Part shown: positions 27,148 to 37,399 of the stretch, one piece after another
How the letters are laid out: the number at the start of each line of letters is the position of its first letter
Numbering within the stretch: the first letter of the stretch is position 1
DNA from: Burkholderia sp. BCC0506
Lineage (GTDB): Bacteria; Pseudomonadota; Gammaproteobacteria; Burkholderiales; Burkholderiaceae
DNA: 64,000 bases
Direction of reading: 5' to 3'
Assembly: GCF_902833145.1 (NCBI RefSeq)
Contig: NZ_CADFEN010000003.1
Span: 1-64,000 of the forward strand
Notes under the pieces: model-generated
Told to the model about the DNA's origin: nothing
The model's input: only the letters and a program-made list of their open reading frames with translations
Database searches by the model: none
Translations under genes and position numbers: made by a program

Positions 27148-28509
27148 TCAGGCAGGCCGCGGCGGCCGCGCGTGCGGGTCGGACACGGCGCCCGGCGCCG
27201 GTCCGGCGCTCCCGGCCGGCTGCGCGCCCGCGAGCCGATGCGCGGCGATCAGCGACGCGAGCGACACGTCGAACCGGTCGTTCGACAGCACGTCGAGAAG
27301 CGCAGCCCCGTCGACGTGGCTGCGGCGCCGCTCCAGCTGGTAGGTCAGTTCCGTACGGTCGATCACCAGCACGTCGAACAGTTGCGCGAGCGTCAGTTGT
27401 TCGGGGTTCGCGAGCAGGATGTAGCGCGGTGCGGTCTCGCCGCCTTCGAGCCGCGCAACCCATTCGCGCTCCTCCATCGTCGTCAGCAACCGCTGCGCGG
27501 TTTCCATGTCGCAGCGCAGCATCGTCGCGAGCCGCATCGCCGTGTAGCCGCGCTTGCCGGCGGCCCGCCCTTCGGCCAGCCGCGCGAGCAGCTCCAGCGC
27601 GTCGAGCAGGTCGCTGCCCGGATAGTGGATGCGGTGGAACTGGCCGACGCGAATCGCCGGCAGCGCCGACGCCACCATCGCGCCGAGCAGCGCGATGAAC
27701 CAGCTCAGATACACCCACAGCAGGAACACCGGGAGCGCCGCGAAAGCGCCGTAGACGGCCGTATAGGTCGGAATGCGCCGGACGTAGTAGCCGAAGCCGC
27801 GCTTCGCGAGTTCGAACGCGATGGCCGCGAACAGCCCGCCGATCACCGCGTCGCGCCATGCGACCGCGCAATTCGGCAGGTACACGTACAGCAGCGTGAA
27901 CGCGAGCACCGTCAACGGCAGCGACGCGAGCGCGAGCAGCCACTCGACGATCGACGTGGACGGCCCCGCGCCGGTGAACGCGAGCGACTGCGTGAACAGG
28001 TACGACGAGATCGACAGGCTCACGCCGAACAGCAACGGCCCGAGCGTGATCAGCGCCCAGTACGCGAGCACGCGCTGCGCGAACGGCCGCGGCTTGCGCA
28101 CGCGCCAGATCAGGTTGAACGCCGATTCGATCGTCATCATCGTCATCACCGACGTGACGACCAGCACGATCAGGCCGGCCGTCGTCAGCCCCTTGGCCTT
28201 CGACGCGAACTGGTTCAGGTACTTGAAGATCTGGATGTTGAACTGCGCGGGCATCAGGTGATCCGCGAGGAACCCCTGCAGCGAAATCTGGAACGACGCG
28301 AACATCGGGAACGCGGTGAACAGCGCGAACGCGACCGTCAGGAGCGGCACGAGCGCCAGCATCGTCGTGAAGGTCAGGCTGCCCGCCACTTGCGGGATGC
28401 GATCCTCGGCGCTGCGCCGGGCCGCGAACCGTGCGAGGCGCTTGATGGTGTCGAGATCGACGCTCAACTTCGGCAAACGGCTTCTCCTTGTTGATACCGC
28501 GCGCGTCAT
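27148..28509 (-). CDS. YihY/BrkB-family inner membrane protein
   Basis: A 453-residue polytopic membrane protein with six predicted helices in residues about 45-300 and the family motifs AGSLTFTTMLALVPLLTV (quoted in part), YLPN and the GGLFAAIAFELAKRGFGYYV region. A soluble C-terminal extension of about 150 residues follows and includes a helix-turn-helix-like segment near the end of the first 80 residues. The family was once called ribonuclease BN; that assignment was wrong, and its real function is not settled. Divergent from the WrbA-like gene. Confidence 0.88.
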   Translation of the reverse strand: MTRAVSTRRSRLPKLSVDLDTIKRLARFAARRSAEDRIPQVAGSLTFTTMLALVPLLTVAFALFTAFPMFASFQISLQGFLADHLMPAQFNIQIFKYLNQFASKAKGLTTAGLIVLVVTSVMTMMTIESAFNLIWRVRKPRPFAQRVLAYWALITLGPLLFGVSLSISSYLFTQSLAFTGAGPSTSIVEWLLALASLPLTVLAFTLLYVYLPNCAVAWRDAVIGGLFAAIAFELAKRGFGYYVRRIPTYTAVYGAFAALPVFLLWVYLSWFIALLGAMVASALPAIRVGQFHRIHYPGSDLLDALELLARLAEGRAAGKRGYTAMRLATMLRCDMETAQRLLTTMEEREWVARLEGGETAPRYILLANPEQLTLAQLFDVLVIDRTELTYQLERRRSHVDGAALLDVLSNDRFDVSLASLIAAHRLAGAQPAGSAGPAPGAVSDPHARPPRPA

Positions 28510-28552
28510 GGCGCGCCGCCGCGCAGCGCGACGGCTTCAGCCCCTATAATAG

Positions 28553-29628
<1,076 letters not shown>

Positions 29629-29649
29629 CCCTTACGCGACAAGGTGATG

Positions 29650-31068
29650 ATGTCCTCCGAAGCTTTCGTTTCCGCATGCCGCGACGCGATCGGCGCCGAG
29701 CACGTGCTGACCGATCCGCACGACACCGAACCGTTCCTGACCGACTGGCGCCGCCGCTACACAGGCGCCGCGTGCGCGGTGCTGCGGCCCGCGAACACGG
29801 CCGAAGTCGCCGCGCTCGTGAAGCTCGCCAATGCGCACGGCGTCGCGCTCGTGCCGCAGGGCGGCAACACGGGCCTGGCCGGTGGCGCGACGCCCGATGC
29901 GAGCGGCAGCCAGGCCGTGCTGAGCGTCGCGCGCCTGAACCGCGTGCGTGCGCTCGATCCACACAACAACACGATCACCGTCGAAGCCGGCGTGATCCTC
30001 GCCGACGTGCAGGCGCGCGCCCGCGAAGGCGGCCGGCTGTTCGCGCTGAGCCTCGCGGCCGAGGGCAGCTGCACGATCGGCGGCAACCTGTCGACCAATG
30101 CGGGCGGCACCGCGGTGCTGCGCTACGGCAACGCGCGCGAGCTGTGCCTCGGGCTCGAGGTCGTGACGCCGCAGGGCGAGATCTGGGACGGGCTGCGCGG
30201 ACTGCGCAAGGACAACACGGGCTACGACCTGCGCGACCTGTTCATCGGCGCCGAAGGCACGCTCGGGATCATCACGGCGGCCGTGATGAAGCTGCATCCG
30301 CTGCCGGCCGCGCAGGTCACGGCGCTGGCCGCGCTCGAATCGCCGCACGCGGCGCTCGATTTCCTCGCGCTCGCGCAGCGCGCGGCCGGGCCGCTGCTGA
30401 CCGGCTTCGAGCTGATGTCGGATTTCTGCATGCAGCTGGTCGGCAAGCACTATCCGCAACTGCGCTACCCGTTCGCGCAAGCCCATGCGCAAACGGTGCT
30501 GCTGGAACTGTCCGACAACGAAAGCGAAGCGCATGCGCGCGCGCTGTTCGAGAAGCTGATGGAGGAAGCGTTCGAGGCCGGGCTCGTGGTCGACGCGGTG
30601 GTCGCGGAGAACCTCGCGCAATCGCGTGCGTTCTGGGATCTGCGCGAGCACATCCCGCTCGCGCAGGCCGACGAAGGACTCAACATCAAGCACGACATCG
30701 CGGTGCCGATCTCGTCGATCGCCCGCTTCATCGACGAGACGGACGCGGCGATCCAGCAGGCCGCGCCGGGCGCGCGCATGGTCACGTTCGGGCACCTCGG
30801 CGACGGCAACCTGCACTACAACGTGCAGATGCCCGAAGGCGGCGATGCGAAGGCGTTCCTCGCCGCGTTCCAGGCGCCGATCAACCGGATCGTGTACGAC
30901 AACGTGCACCGCCACCACGGCACGATCAGCGCGGAGCACGGCATCGGCCAGTTGAAGATCGACGACGCGCAACGCTACAAGTCGCCGGTCGAAACGTCGC
31001 TGATGCGCACGCTGAAGACCGCGCTCGACCCGCGCGGCCTGATGAATCCCGGCAAGGTCCTGCGCTGA
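29650..31068 (+). CDS. FAD-linked 2-hydroxyacid dehydrogenase (GlcD / D-2-hydroxyglutarate dehydrogenase type)
   Basis: A 472-residue flavoenzyme of the vanillyl-alcohol-oxidase fold. The FAD-binding PCMH domain is at about 35-215 (PQGGNTGLAGGATP, CTIGGNLSTNAGG) and the C-terminal cap domain holds the metal/substrate residues (GHLGDGNLHYN, EHGIGQLK, NPGKVL). Such enzymes oxidise D-lactate, glycolate or D-2-hydroxyglutarate; standing alone without GlcE/GlcF subunits it most resembles D-2-hydroxyglutarate dehydrogenases. GTG-ATG-ATG at 29644-29652 gives three start options; 29650 has AAGG at a normal distance. Confidence 0.85.
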   Translation: MSSEAFVSACRDAIGAEHVLTDPHDTEPFLTDWRRRYTGAACAVLRPANTAEVAALVKLANAHGVALVPQGGNTGLAGGATPDASGSQAVLSVARLNRVRALDPHNNTITVEAGVILADVQARAREGGRLFALSLAAEGSCTIGGNLSTNAGGTAVLRYGNARELCLGLEVVTPQGEIWDGLRGLRKDNTGYDLRDLFIGAEGTLGIITAAVMKLHPLPAAQVTALAALESPHAALDFLALAQRAAGPLLTGFELMSDFCMQLVGKHYPQLRYPFAQAHAQTVLLELSDNESEAHARALFEKLMEEAFEAGLVVDAVVAENLAQSRAFWDLREHIPLAQADEGLNIKHDIAVPISSIARFIDETDAAIQQAAPGARMVTFGHLGDGNLHYNVQMPEGGDAKAFLAAFQAPINRIVYDNVHRHHGTISAEHGIGQLKIDDAQRYKSPVETSLMRTLKTALDPRGLMNPGKVLR

Positions 31069-31093
31069 AGCCGTCCATTCCGGAGCCAAGCCC

Positions 31094-31933
31094 GTGAAAG
31101 TCCGCGTCCTGTCCGACCTGCATCTCGAAAGCAACCTGCCCGACGCGATCCCGCATGCCGACGCGGATCTCGTCGTGCTGGCCGGCGACATCCACAATCA
31201 CGCGGAAGGCCTGCGCTGGGCCGCCGAGACGTTCGACCCGGCGGTGCCGGTGATCTACGTACCGGGCAACCACGAGTACTACGACGGCGAATTCGGCGCG
31301 CTGGAGACGGCGATGCGCGACGCGGCGCATGCGCTCGACAACCTGCATTACCTGAACAACGGCGTCTATGTCGATCCCGCGCAACGCTTCCGCGTGCTGG
31401 GCACGACGCTCTGGGCCGATTTTTCGCTGTTCGGTCGGGACGAAGCCAGCGTCGCGCGCGCGATCGACGCCGCGCTGCGCGTGATGCTCGATTTCAAGGG
31501 ATTGATCCAGGTAACCTGGCCGCACGACGCGGCACTGCATGCGGCAGCGGGTGCGCCGGACGCACCGGAACGGGATTTCTCGCCGGCCGACGCGATCGCG
31601 CTGCACCGGCAAGGCCGCGCATGGCTGGAAGCGCAGCTCGCGGCGCCGTTCGCGGGCAAGACGATCGTCGTCACCCATCATGCGCCGCACCGGCGCTCGC
31701 TGGCGGCACGCTATGCGGAGGATCTGGCGTCGGCGGGGTTCGTCACGGACATGGCGGAACTGGTGCGCCCGCCGGTGGATCTGTGGCTGCACGGCCACAC
31801 GCATACGTCATTCGATTACGTCGCGGACGGCGGCACGCGCGTGGTGTGCAATCCGCGGGGCTACCTTCACCGGCGCACCGGCGAACGGGAAAACCCCGCG
31901 TTCGCGTGGGACAAGGTCGTCGAGCTCGGCTGA
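31094..31933 (+). CDS. calcineurin-like metallophosphoesterase
   Basis: A 279-residue cytoplasmic metallophosphoesterase. All the dinuclear-metal motifs are present: SDLHLE near residue 7, GDIHN near 31, GNHEYY near 56, THHAP near 195 and GHTHT near 235. The substrate is unknown; relatives are phosphodiesterases or protein phosphatases. The start is GTG at 31094 with GGAG 8 nt upstream. It follows the FAD enzyme by 25 bp and closes this plus-strand run. Confidence 0.88.
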   Translation: MKVRVLSDLHLESNLPDAIPHADADLVVLAGDIHNHAEGLRWAAETFDPAVPVIYVPGNHEYYDGEFGALETAMRDAAHALDNLHYLNNGVYVDPAQRFRVLGTTLWADFSLFGRDEASVARAIDAALRVMLDFKGLIQVTWPHDAALHAAAGAPDAPERDFSPADAIALHRQGRAWLEAQLAAPFAGKTIVVTHHAPHRRSLAARYAEDLASAGFVTDMAELVRPPVDLWLHGHTHTSFDYVADGGTRVVCNPRGYLHRRTGERENPAFAWDKVVELG

Positions 31934-31991
31934 GCGCCGGCCCGGGCGGCCGCATCGCGCGGCCTTCCCGACCTGAAGCGTGACGGCGGGA

Positions 31992-32144
31992 TCAGCGGCC
32001 GGGGCGGCGCGGCGCGCGCACACGGACCGGCACGGGCTTCATCTGCGCCTTCGCCTTCATCGCACGCAGCAGGTCGCGGGTCGCCGCCGCGGCGGCAGCC
32101 GCGCCCAGCAGGACGCCAAGGCCGATCATCAGGTGCGTATCCAT
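31992..32144 (-). CDS. small membrane protein, 50 residues
   Basis: A small gene not of a family I recognise. It encodes 50 residues: a short polar start (MDTH), one hydrophobic Gly/Ala-rich helix (about 5-22, LMIGLGVLLGAAAAAAA), then a basic tail rich in Arg, Lys and Pro (TRDLLRAMKAKAQMKP and so on). That layout fits a single-pass inner-membrane peptide with the positive tail in the cytoplasm. GGAG lies 5-6 nt ahead of the ATG. It lies between the metallophosphoesterase (convergent) and the LysR gene (same strand, 117 bp upstream). Confidence 0.65.
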   Translation of the reverse strand: MDTHLMIGLGVLLGAAAAAAATRDLLRAMKAKAQMKPVPVRVRAPRRPGR

Positions 32145-32261
32145 CGCTACTCCGGTGTGGTGTATCTGGTTAATTCCAACAGTATCAAACTGTCCGACAC
32201 ACGTTCGTAAAAAAATGTTGCGTGAAGGACAAATCTCGTCAGATTGCGGGCGAGCGCGCTG

Positions 32262-33203
32262 TCATGTCGCACGCGTGTACCGTTCGAGCGCGGCTTCGTC
32301 CGCTTCGAGCGTCAGCGGCAGCTCGTCGCGCAGGAAATCGACCCAGGTCCGGATTTTCGCGTCGAGGTACTGGCGCGACGCATAGAGCGCGTAGATATTC
32401 ATCACCTGCGACCGGTACTCGGGCATCACGCGCACGATGTGCCCGCTGCGCAGCCAGCCGATCGCCGAATAGATCGGCAGCCCGCCGACCCCCATCCCCT
32501 CCCGCACGGCCACCGCGAGCGCCTCGGCGACGTTCACGCGAAACGGCGGCGCCGTGATCGGCACGACCTCGTCGCCGCTCGGCCCCGTCAGCGCCCACTC
32601 GTCGAAGTGAAACCCCGTCGCGATCATCCCGAGGCACACGTGCTGCGCGAGATCGGCCGGCCGCTGCGGCACGCCGTGCGATTCGACATAGCCGGGCGAG
32701 GCGCACACGACGCTGTAGCTCTCGCCGAGCCGCTGCGACACGAGCCCCGAATCGGGCAGATCGCGGCCGACGACGATCGCGACGTCGTAGCCCTCGTCGA
32801 GCAGGTCGGGCATCCGCTGCGCGAGCGTCAGCTCGACCTGCACGTCCGGATAGCGCTCGCGGTAGCGCGCGATGGCCGGCACCAGATAGTGCTGGCCGAG
32901 GCTCGTGAAGCAATGGACCTTGAGCTTGCCGGACGGGCGCGCGTGCGCGTCGCCGGCCTCGGCTTCGGCCTGGTCGACGTAAGCGAGGATCTGTTCGCAG
33001 CGCTGCAGATAGCGCTCGCCGGCCTCGGTCAGCGCGATCCGGCGCGTCGTGCGGTTCAGGAGACGCGTGCGCAGATGGGCCTCGAGATCCGACACCGCGC
33101 GCGACGCGTAGGCGGTGGTCGAATTCATCTGCTGGGCCGCCGCGGTAAAGCTTCCCGCGTCGACCACGCGGACGAATACCCGCATGTTTTGTAACGTATC
33201 CAT
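32262..33203 (-). CDS. LysR-type regulator of the efflux operon
   Basis: A 313-residue LysR-type regulator: winged helix-turn-helix in residues about 1-60 (AGSFTAAAQQMNSTTAYASRAVSDLE, quoted in part; RLLNRTTRRIALTEAGE) and a two-lobed effector domain from about 90. It is divergent from the outer-membrane factor gene across 157 bp, the usual layout for a regulator of an adjacent aromatic-acid or fusaric-acid exporter, so it probably activates that operon in response to an aromatic acid. The ATG at 33203 gives the standard LysR N-terminus; the longer frame to 33248 is non-conserved. Confidence 0.9.
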   Translation of the reverse strand: MDTLQNMRVFVRVVDAGSFTAAAQQMNSTTAYASRAVSDLEAHLRTRLLNRTTRRIALTEAGERYLQRCEQILAYVDQAEAEAGDAHARPSGKLKVHCFTSLGQHYLVPAIARYRERYPDVQVELTLAQRMPDLLDEGYDVAIVVGRDLPDSGLVSQRLGESYSVVCASPGYVESHGVPQRPADLAQHVCLGMIATGFHFDEWALTGPSGDEVVPITAPPFRVNVAEALAVAVREGMGVGGLPIYSAIGWLRSGHIVRVMPEYRSQVMNIYALYASRQYLDAKIRTWVDFLRDELPLTLEADEAALERYTRAT

Positions 33204-33294
33204 CCCATTACCCCTGTGAATCCGGAGGGATTGTTGCACACGGGCCAACCAATATTATCTCAAGATTCGTAAAAATGACTTGCACCGTTGTCCG

Positions 33295-33323
33295 TTTATT
33301 CAGGAATCGCTGAAAAATATAAT
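33295..33323 (+). promoter_or_regulatory. putative activator-dependent promoter of the efflux operon
   Basis: A perfect -10 (TATAAT, 33318-33323) is preceded at 17 bp by a poor -35 (TTTATT, 33295-33300), which is what is expected where a LysR-type activator assists RNA polymerase. The upstream AT-rich stretch 33250-33285 could hold the LysR sites. Confidence 0.5.
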
Positions 33324-33360
33324 CGCCTCCGACTCATCTATATCCGAAAGGGAGAAAATC

Positions 33361-34968
33361 GTGCAGTCTCCGGCGACAAAAGGGACGCTCGCACTGGCGG
33401 TTCTTGCAGTCTCATTAATAATGGCCGGTTGCGCGAGCATGGGCGACAACCACACCCAGTCCACTCGCATCGAAGCGAACGCGCTCGACGCCGGCGCGGC
33501 CATCCGCGCGGCCGACCGCGACGCGGGCTGGCCCGCCGCCGACTGGTGGCGCGCGTACCGCGACCCGCAGCTCGATGCGTGGATCGCCGCCGCCCAGGCC
33601 GGCAACCCGACCCTCGCGGCCGCCGAGGCCCGCGTGCGCGAAGCGCAGGCGATGGCGCGCGTGGCCCGTTCGGCCGAGCTGCCGCAGATCAACGGCAACC
33701 TGTCGCTGATGCGCCAGCACTGGCCCGACAACGTGTACTACGGCCCGGGGCCGCTCGCCGATACCGACACCTGGAACAACACCGGCACGCTCGGCCTGTC
33801 GTACCACCTCGATCTGTGGGGCAAGGACAAGAACGCGACCGAGCGCGCGCTCGACACCGCGCACGCGACCGCCGCCGATGCACGGGCGGCGAAGCTCGAA
33901 CTCGAGGTCAACGTCGTGCGCGCGTATGTCGGCATGTCGATGAACTACGCGCTGCTGGATCTCGCGCGCGAAACGTTCGAACGCCAGCGCGCGCTCGCCG
34001 ATCTCGCGCGCAAGCGGCTGCTGGCCGGCATCGGCACGCAGCTCGAAGTCAGCCAGGCGGAATCGACGCTGCCCGACTACGAGCGCCAGATCGACAGCTA
34101 TGAAGAAGCGATCCAGCTCGCGCGCCATCAGCTCGCCGCGCTGGCCGGCAAGGGTCCGGGCGCCGGCGACGCGCTCAAGCGGCCGCAGCTTGCGCTCGAT
34201 GCGCCGGCCGGCCTGCCGTCGGCGCTGCCGGCCGATCTGCTCGGCCGCCGCCCCGACGTCGTCGCGGCACGCTGGACGGTCGACGCGCAGGCGCGCGGCA
34301 TCGACGTCGCGAAGGCGTCGTTCTACCCGAACATCGACCTGCTCGCGACGGTCGGCGGCTTCGGCGTGACCGCGCCGTTCACCGACTTCCTGCGCGCGAT
34401 GAACGGCGGCTGGACCGCCGGCCCCGCGCTGTCGCTGCCGATCTTCGAAGGCGGCCGGCTGCGTGCGCAGCTCGGCGCCGCGAATGCCGGCTACGACCAG
34501 GCGGTCGAGCGCTACAACCAGACGATCGTCGGCGCGCTCAAGGACATCGCCGACCAGGTCGTGCGGATCCGCTCGCTCGACACGCAGAAGAAGGACGCCG
34601 CGCGCTCGGTGGCCGCCAACGATCGCAGCTATCAGCTGTCGCGCGAAGGCTTCCGCCGCGGGCTGACCGATTACGTGAACGTGCTGGTCGCGCAACAGCA
34701 ATTGCTGCGCGCGCAGGAGACGGCCGCCCGGATCGACGCGGAACGCCTCGCCGCGCACGCGCAATTGATGGCCGCGCTCGGCGGCGGGGTCGAGACGGGC
34801 ACGGACGTGCGGGACAGCCATCCGTCGGACGGCCAACCGCAGAAGAATGAGGCCGCCGCCGGTGCCGTCGCACCAGCCGCCGCGTCGGGCACGCAGCCCG
34901 CGGCAGCCGTCGCCCGGCCCGCGCAGGTCGCCACCATCGGCGCGTCCGGCGTGCCGGCCGCACGGTAA
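33361..34968 (+). CDS. outer membrane efflux lipoprotein, NodT/OprM type
   Basis: A TolC-like outer-membrane channel subunit of 535 residues. It starts at GTG 33361 (SD GGGAG, 7-nt spacer), which gives a normal signal peptide and lipobox LIMAGC. Two outer-membrane-factor repeats follow (about 60-260 and 275-480): WWRAYRDPQLDAWIAAA, LGLSYHLDLWGKDKNA, GRRPDVVAARW and LSLPIFEGGRLRAQL are typical of NodT-family proteins. A Pro/Ala-rich tail of about 50 residues ends the protein. First gene of the four-gene efflux operon; it should join the HlyD adaptor and FUSC pump to span the envelope. Confidence 0.92.
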   Translation: MQSPATKGTLALAVLAVSLIMAGCASMGDNHTQSTRIEANALDAGAAIRAADRDAGWPAADWWRAYRDPQLDAWIAAAQAGNPTLAAAEARVREAQAMARVARSAELPQINGNLSLMRQHWPDNVYYGPGPLADTDTWNNTGTLGLSYHLDLWGKDKNATERALDTAHATAADARAAKLELEVNVVRAYVGMSMNYALLDLARETFERQRALADLARKRLLAGIGTQLEVSQAESTLPDYERQIDSYEEAIQLARHQLAALAGKGPGAGDALKRPQLALDAPAGLPSALPADLLGRRPDVVAARWTVDAQARGIDVAKASFYPNIDLLATVGGFGVTAPFTDFLRAMNGGWTAGPALSLPIFEGGRLRAQLGAANAGYDQAVERYNQTIVGALKDIADQVVRIRSLDTQKKDAARSVAANDRSYQLSREGFRRGLTDYVNVLVAQQQLLRAQETAARIDAERLAAHAQLMAALGGGVETGTDVRDSHPSDGQPQKNEAAAGAVAPAAASGTQPAAAVARPAQVATIGASGVPAAR

Positions 34969-34982
34969 CGCGGAGCGTCGCC

Positions 34983-37187
34983 ATGTCAGCCTCCTCCCCC
35001 GCTTCCACGCCCGCCGGCGGCCCGTTCGCGGCCTGGTATGCCGCGTTCGGCGACTGGGCCCGCACCGACGGCGCCGCGTGGCTCTATCTGTTCAAGGCGC
35101 TGCTCGCCGCGTTCATCGCGACCGGCGTGTCGATGCGGCTCGACCTGCCCGCACCGAAAACGGCGATGACGACGGTGTTCATCGTGATGCAGCCGCAAAG
35201 CGGCGCGGTGCTCGCGAAAAGCTTCTACCGCGTCGCCGGCACGATCTTCGGGCTGATCGCGACGCTCACGTTCGTCGGGCTGTTCCCGCAGCAGCCGCAG
35301 CTGTTCCTGCTGGCGGTCGCGCTGTGGGTCGCGCTGTGCACGGCCGGCGCCGCGCGCAACCGCAACTTCCGCAGCTACGGCTTCCTGCTGGCCGGCTACA
35401 CGACCGCGCTGATCGGGTTGCCCGCGTCGCAGCACCCGGACGGCGCGTTCATGAGCGCGATGACGCGCGTGGCCGAAATCATGGTCGGGATCGTGTCGGC
35501 CGGCGTGGTCAGCGCACTCGTGTTTCCGCAGACCACCGGCGAGCAGATGCGCACGACGGTGCGCAAACGCTTCGGCAACTTCGTCGACTACGTCGCGGCG
35601 GCGCTGTCGGGCACGCTCGATCGCGCGCATATCGAAACCATCCATACGCGCTTCGTCGCCGACGTGGTCGGGTTCGAAGCCGCGCGCAGCATGGCCGTGT
35701 TCGAGGATCCGGATACGCGGATGCGCAGCGGCCGCCTCGCGCGACTGAACAGCGAATTCATGAGCGCATCGAGCCGCTTCCACGCGTTGCACCAGTTGAT
35801 GAACCGGCTGCATGCGGCCGGCGCGCAGGCCGCGATCGACGCGATCGAGCCGTACTTTCGCGAGATCGCCCCGCTGCTGCTGACGCCTGCCGGCGAACCG
35901 GTGCGCACGTCGGCCGACGCCGGTCATGCGGCCGAGCAACTGCTCGCGTGGCGCGACGCGCTGCCGCGACGCATCCGTGCGACGCGCGCGGAACTCGAAA
36001 CGCAGCCGGACTTCCCGCTGCTCGACTTCGACACGGCCGCCGAGCTGCTGTACCGCTTCATCACCGACCTGCAGGAATACGCGGCGACCTATGCGTCGCT
36101 CGCGACCGCGACGCACGAGCGCGAACGCTGGATCGAACGCTACGAGCCGCGCACCAACCGGACGGCCGCCACGATCGCCGGGATCCGCACCGCGACGGTG
36201 ATCCTCGCGCTGGGTTGGTTCTGGATCGAGACCGCGTGGCCGAGCGGCGTGATGCTGGTGCTGAACGCCGCGGCGACGTGCGCGCTCGCGTCGTCGGCGC
36301 CACGCCCGACCGCGATGGCCGCGCAGATGGGGATGGGCACGGCGCTGGCCGTTTGCACCGGCTTCCTGCTGACGTTCGGCATCTACCCGCGAATCGACGG
36401 CTTCTGGCTGCTGTGCGCGGCGCTCGCGCCGTTGCTCGCGATCGGCATCTACATGACGCTGAAGCCGAAGCTCGCGGGCTACGGGATGGGCTACCTGATC
36501 TTCTTCTGCTTTCTCGCCGGCCCCGACAGCATCACGCACTACGACCCGATGAGCTTCATGAACGACGCGCTCGCGCTGCTGCTGTCGATGCTGGCGTCGG
36601 CGATCGCGTTCGCGGTGCTGTTCCCGCCGACCGCGCCGTGGCTCAAGAAGCGGCTGTTCGCGGACCTGCGCCACCAGGTGGTCGCGGCCGGCCATGCGCG
36701 GCTCGCGGGCTTGCGCACGCGCTTCGAAAGCGGCGCGCGCGACCTGATGTACCAGGCGCACACGCTGTCGGCCGACCAACCGGACGTGCAGCGCGACGCG
36801 CTGCGCTGGATGTTCGCGGTGCTCGAGACCGGCAACGCGACGATCGACCTGCGTCACGAGCTCGCGACGCTGCCGCCCGAGCCGCGCTACGCGCCCGCGA
36901 TGCCGTGGCGGCGCGCGATCGACACGATGCGCACCGCGCTGTCGGCGCTGTTCTCGAAGCCGAGCGCCGCGCAGTTCGATGCGACGCTCGCCGCGACGAA
37001 TGCGGCGATCGACGCGACCCGGCAGACGCTCGATGCGTTCGAGCCGTCGCGCGACGAGCGCCACCGGCTGCAGCGCATCCTGAGCTACCTGCATTTCGTG
37101 CGGACCGCGCTGCTCGATCCGGAATCGCCGCTCGCGCCACTCAACCGCAACCGCCCCGTGCGTCCCCAACCAGGAGCCTCGTCATGA
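34983..37187 (+). CDS. FUSC-family inner membrane exporter (fusaric acid / aromatic acid resistance)
   Basis: A 734-residue inner-membrane protein of the aromatic acid exporter / fusaric acid resistance family (AaeB, FusB type). Two blocks of about five to six membrane helices (roughly residues 30-180 and 385-535) each precede a large cytoplasmic helical region, the duplicated FUSC layout. It should export aromatic carboxylic acids with the adaptor and channel encoded beside it. The stop codon overlaps the start of the DUF1656 gene (ATGA at 37184-37187). Substrate is inferred from family and operon, not read directly. Confidence 0.9.
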   Translation: MSASSPASTPAGGPFAAWYAAFGDWARTDGAAWLYLFKALLAAFIATGVSMRLDLPAPKTAMTTVFIVMQPQSGAVLAKSFYRVAGTIFGLIATLTFVGLFPQQPQLFLLAVALWVALCTAGAARNRNFRSYGFLLAGYTTALIGLPASQHPDGAFMSAMTRVAEIMVGIVSAGVVSALVFPQTTGEQMRTTVRKRFGNFVDYVAAALSGTLDRAHIETIHTRFVADVVGFEAARSMAVFEDPDTRMRSGRLARLNSEFMSASSRFHALHQLMNRLHAAGAQAAIDAIEPYFREIAPLLLTPAGEPVRTSADAGHAAEQLLAWRDALPRRIRATRAELETQPDFPLLDFDTAAELLYRFITDLQEYAATYASLATATHERERWIERYEPRTNRTAATIAGIRTATVILALGWFWIETAWPSGVMLVLNAAATCALASSAPRPTAMAAQMGMGTALAVCTGFLLTFGIYPRIDGFWLLCAALAPLLAIGIYMTLKPKLAGYGMGYLIFFCFLAGPDSITHYDPMSFMNDALALLLSMLASAIAFAVLFPPTAPWLKKRLFADLRHQVVAAGHARLAGLRTRFESGARDLMYQAHTLSADQPDVQRDALRWMFAVLETGNATIDLRHELATLPPEPRYAPAMPWRRAIDTMRTALSALFSKPSAAQFDATLAATNAAIDATRQTLDAFEPSRDERHRLQRILSYLHFVRTALLDPESPLAPLNRNRPVRPQPGASS

Positions 37188-37387
37188 TGCCGCGTGAAAT
37201 CGCCATTCTCGATGCCTACATGCCCACGGTGGTGCTGATGTTCGTCCTCGGCGCGATCGCGACCTGGGCTGTCGACCGCCTGCTCGCCTATACGGGCCTC
37301 TACCGTCTCGTCTGGCACCCGTCGCTGTTCCGGGCCTGCCTTCTCGTCTGCATTTGCGGCGGACTGAGTCTTGCCGTTTACCGTTGA
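37184..37387 (+). CDS. DUF1656 small membrane protein (AaeX-like)
   Basis: A 67-residue protein with two hydrophobic helices (about 13-32 and 49-66) around a short loop with VWHPSLFRA. It matches the DUF1656/AaeX family, which is almost always found between a FUSC pump and an HlyD adaptor. It begins in the last codons of the pump gene; ATG at 37187 is an equally good start. Its exact function is unknown. Confidence 0.88.
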   Translation: MMPREIAILDAYMPTVVLMFVLGAIATWAVDRLLAYTGLYRLVWHPSLFRACLLVCICGGLSLAVYR

Positions 37388-37399
37388 TTCCGAACCATC

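Noticed and set aside
27148-28509. Ribonuclease BN
   Set aside because: The family was once labelled so, but RNase BN activity belongs to a different protein; the membrane topology fits YihY/BrkB only.
32160-32188. TTGATA-N16-GATACA on the minus strand as promoter of the 50-residue peptide
   Set aside because: Its start point would fall on the SD itself, leaving almost no leader; not listed as a feature.
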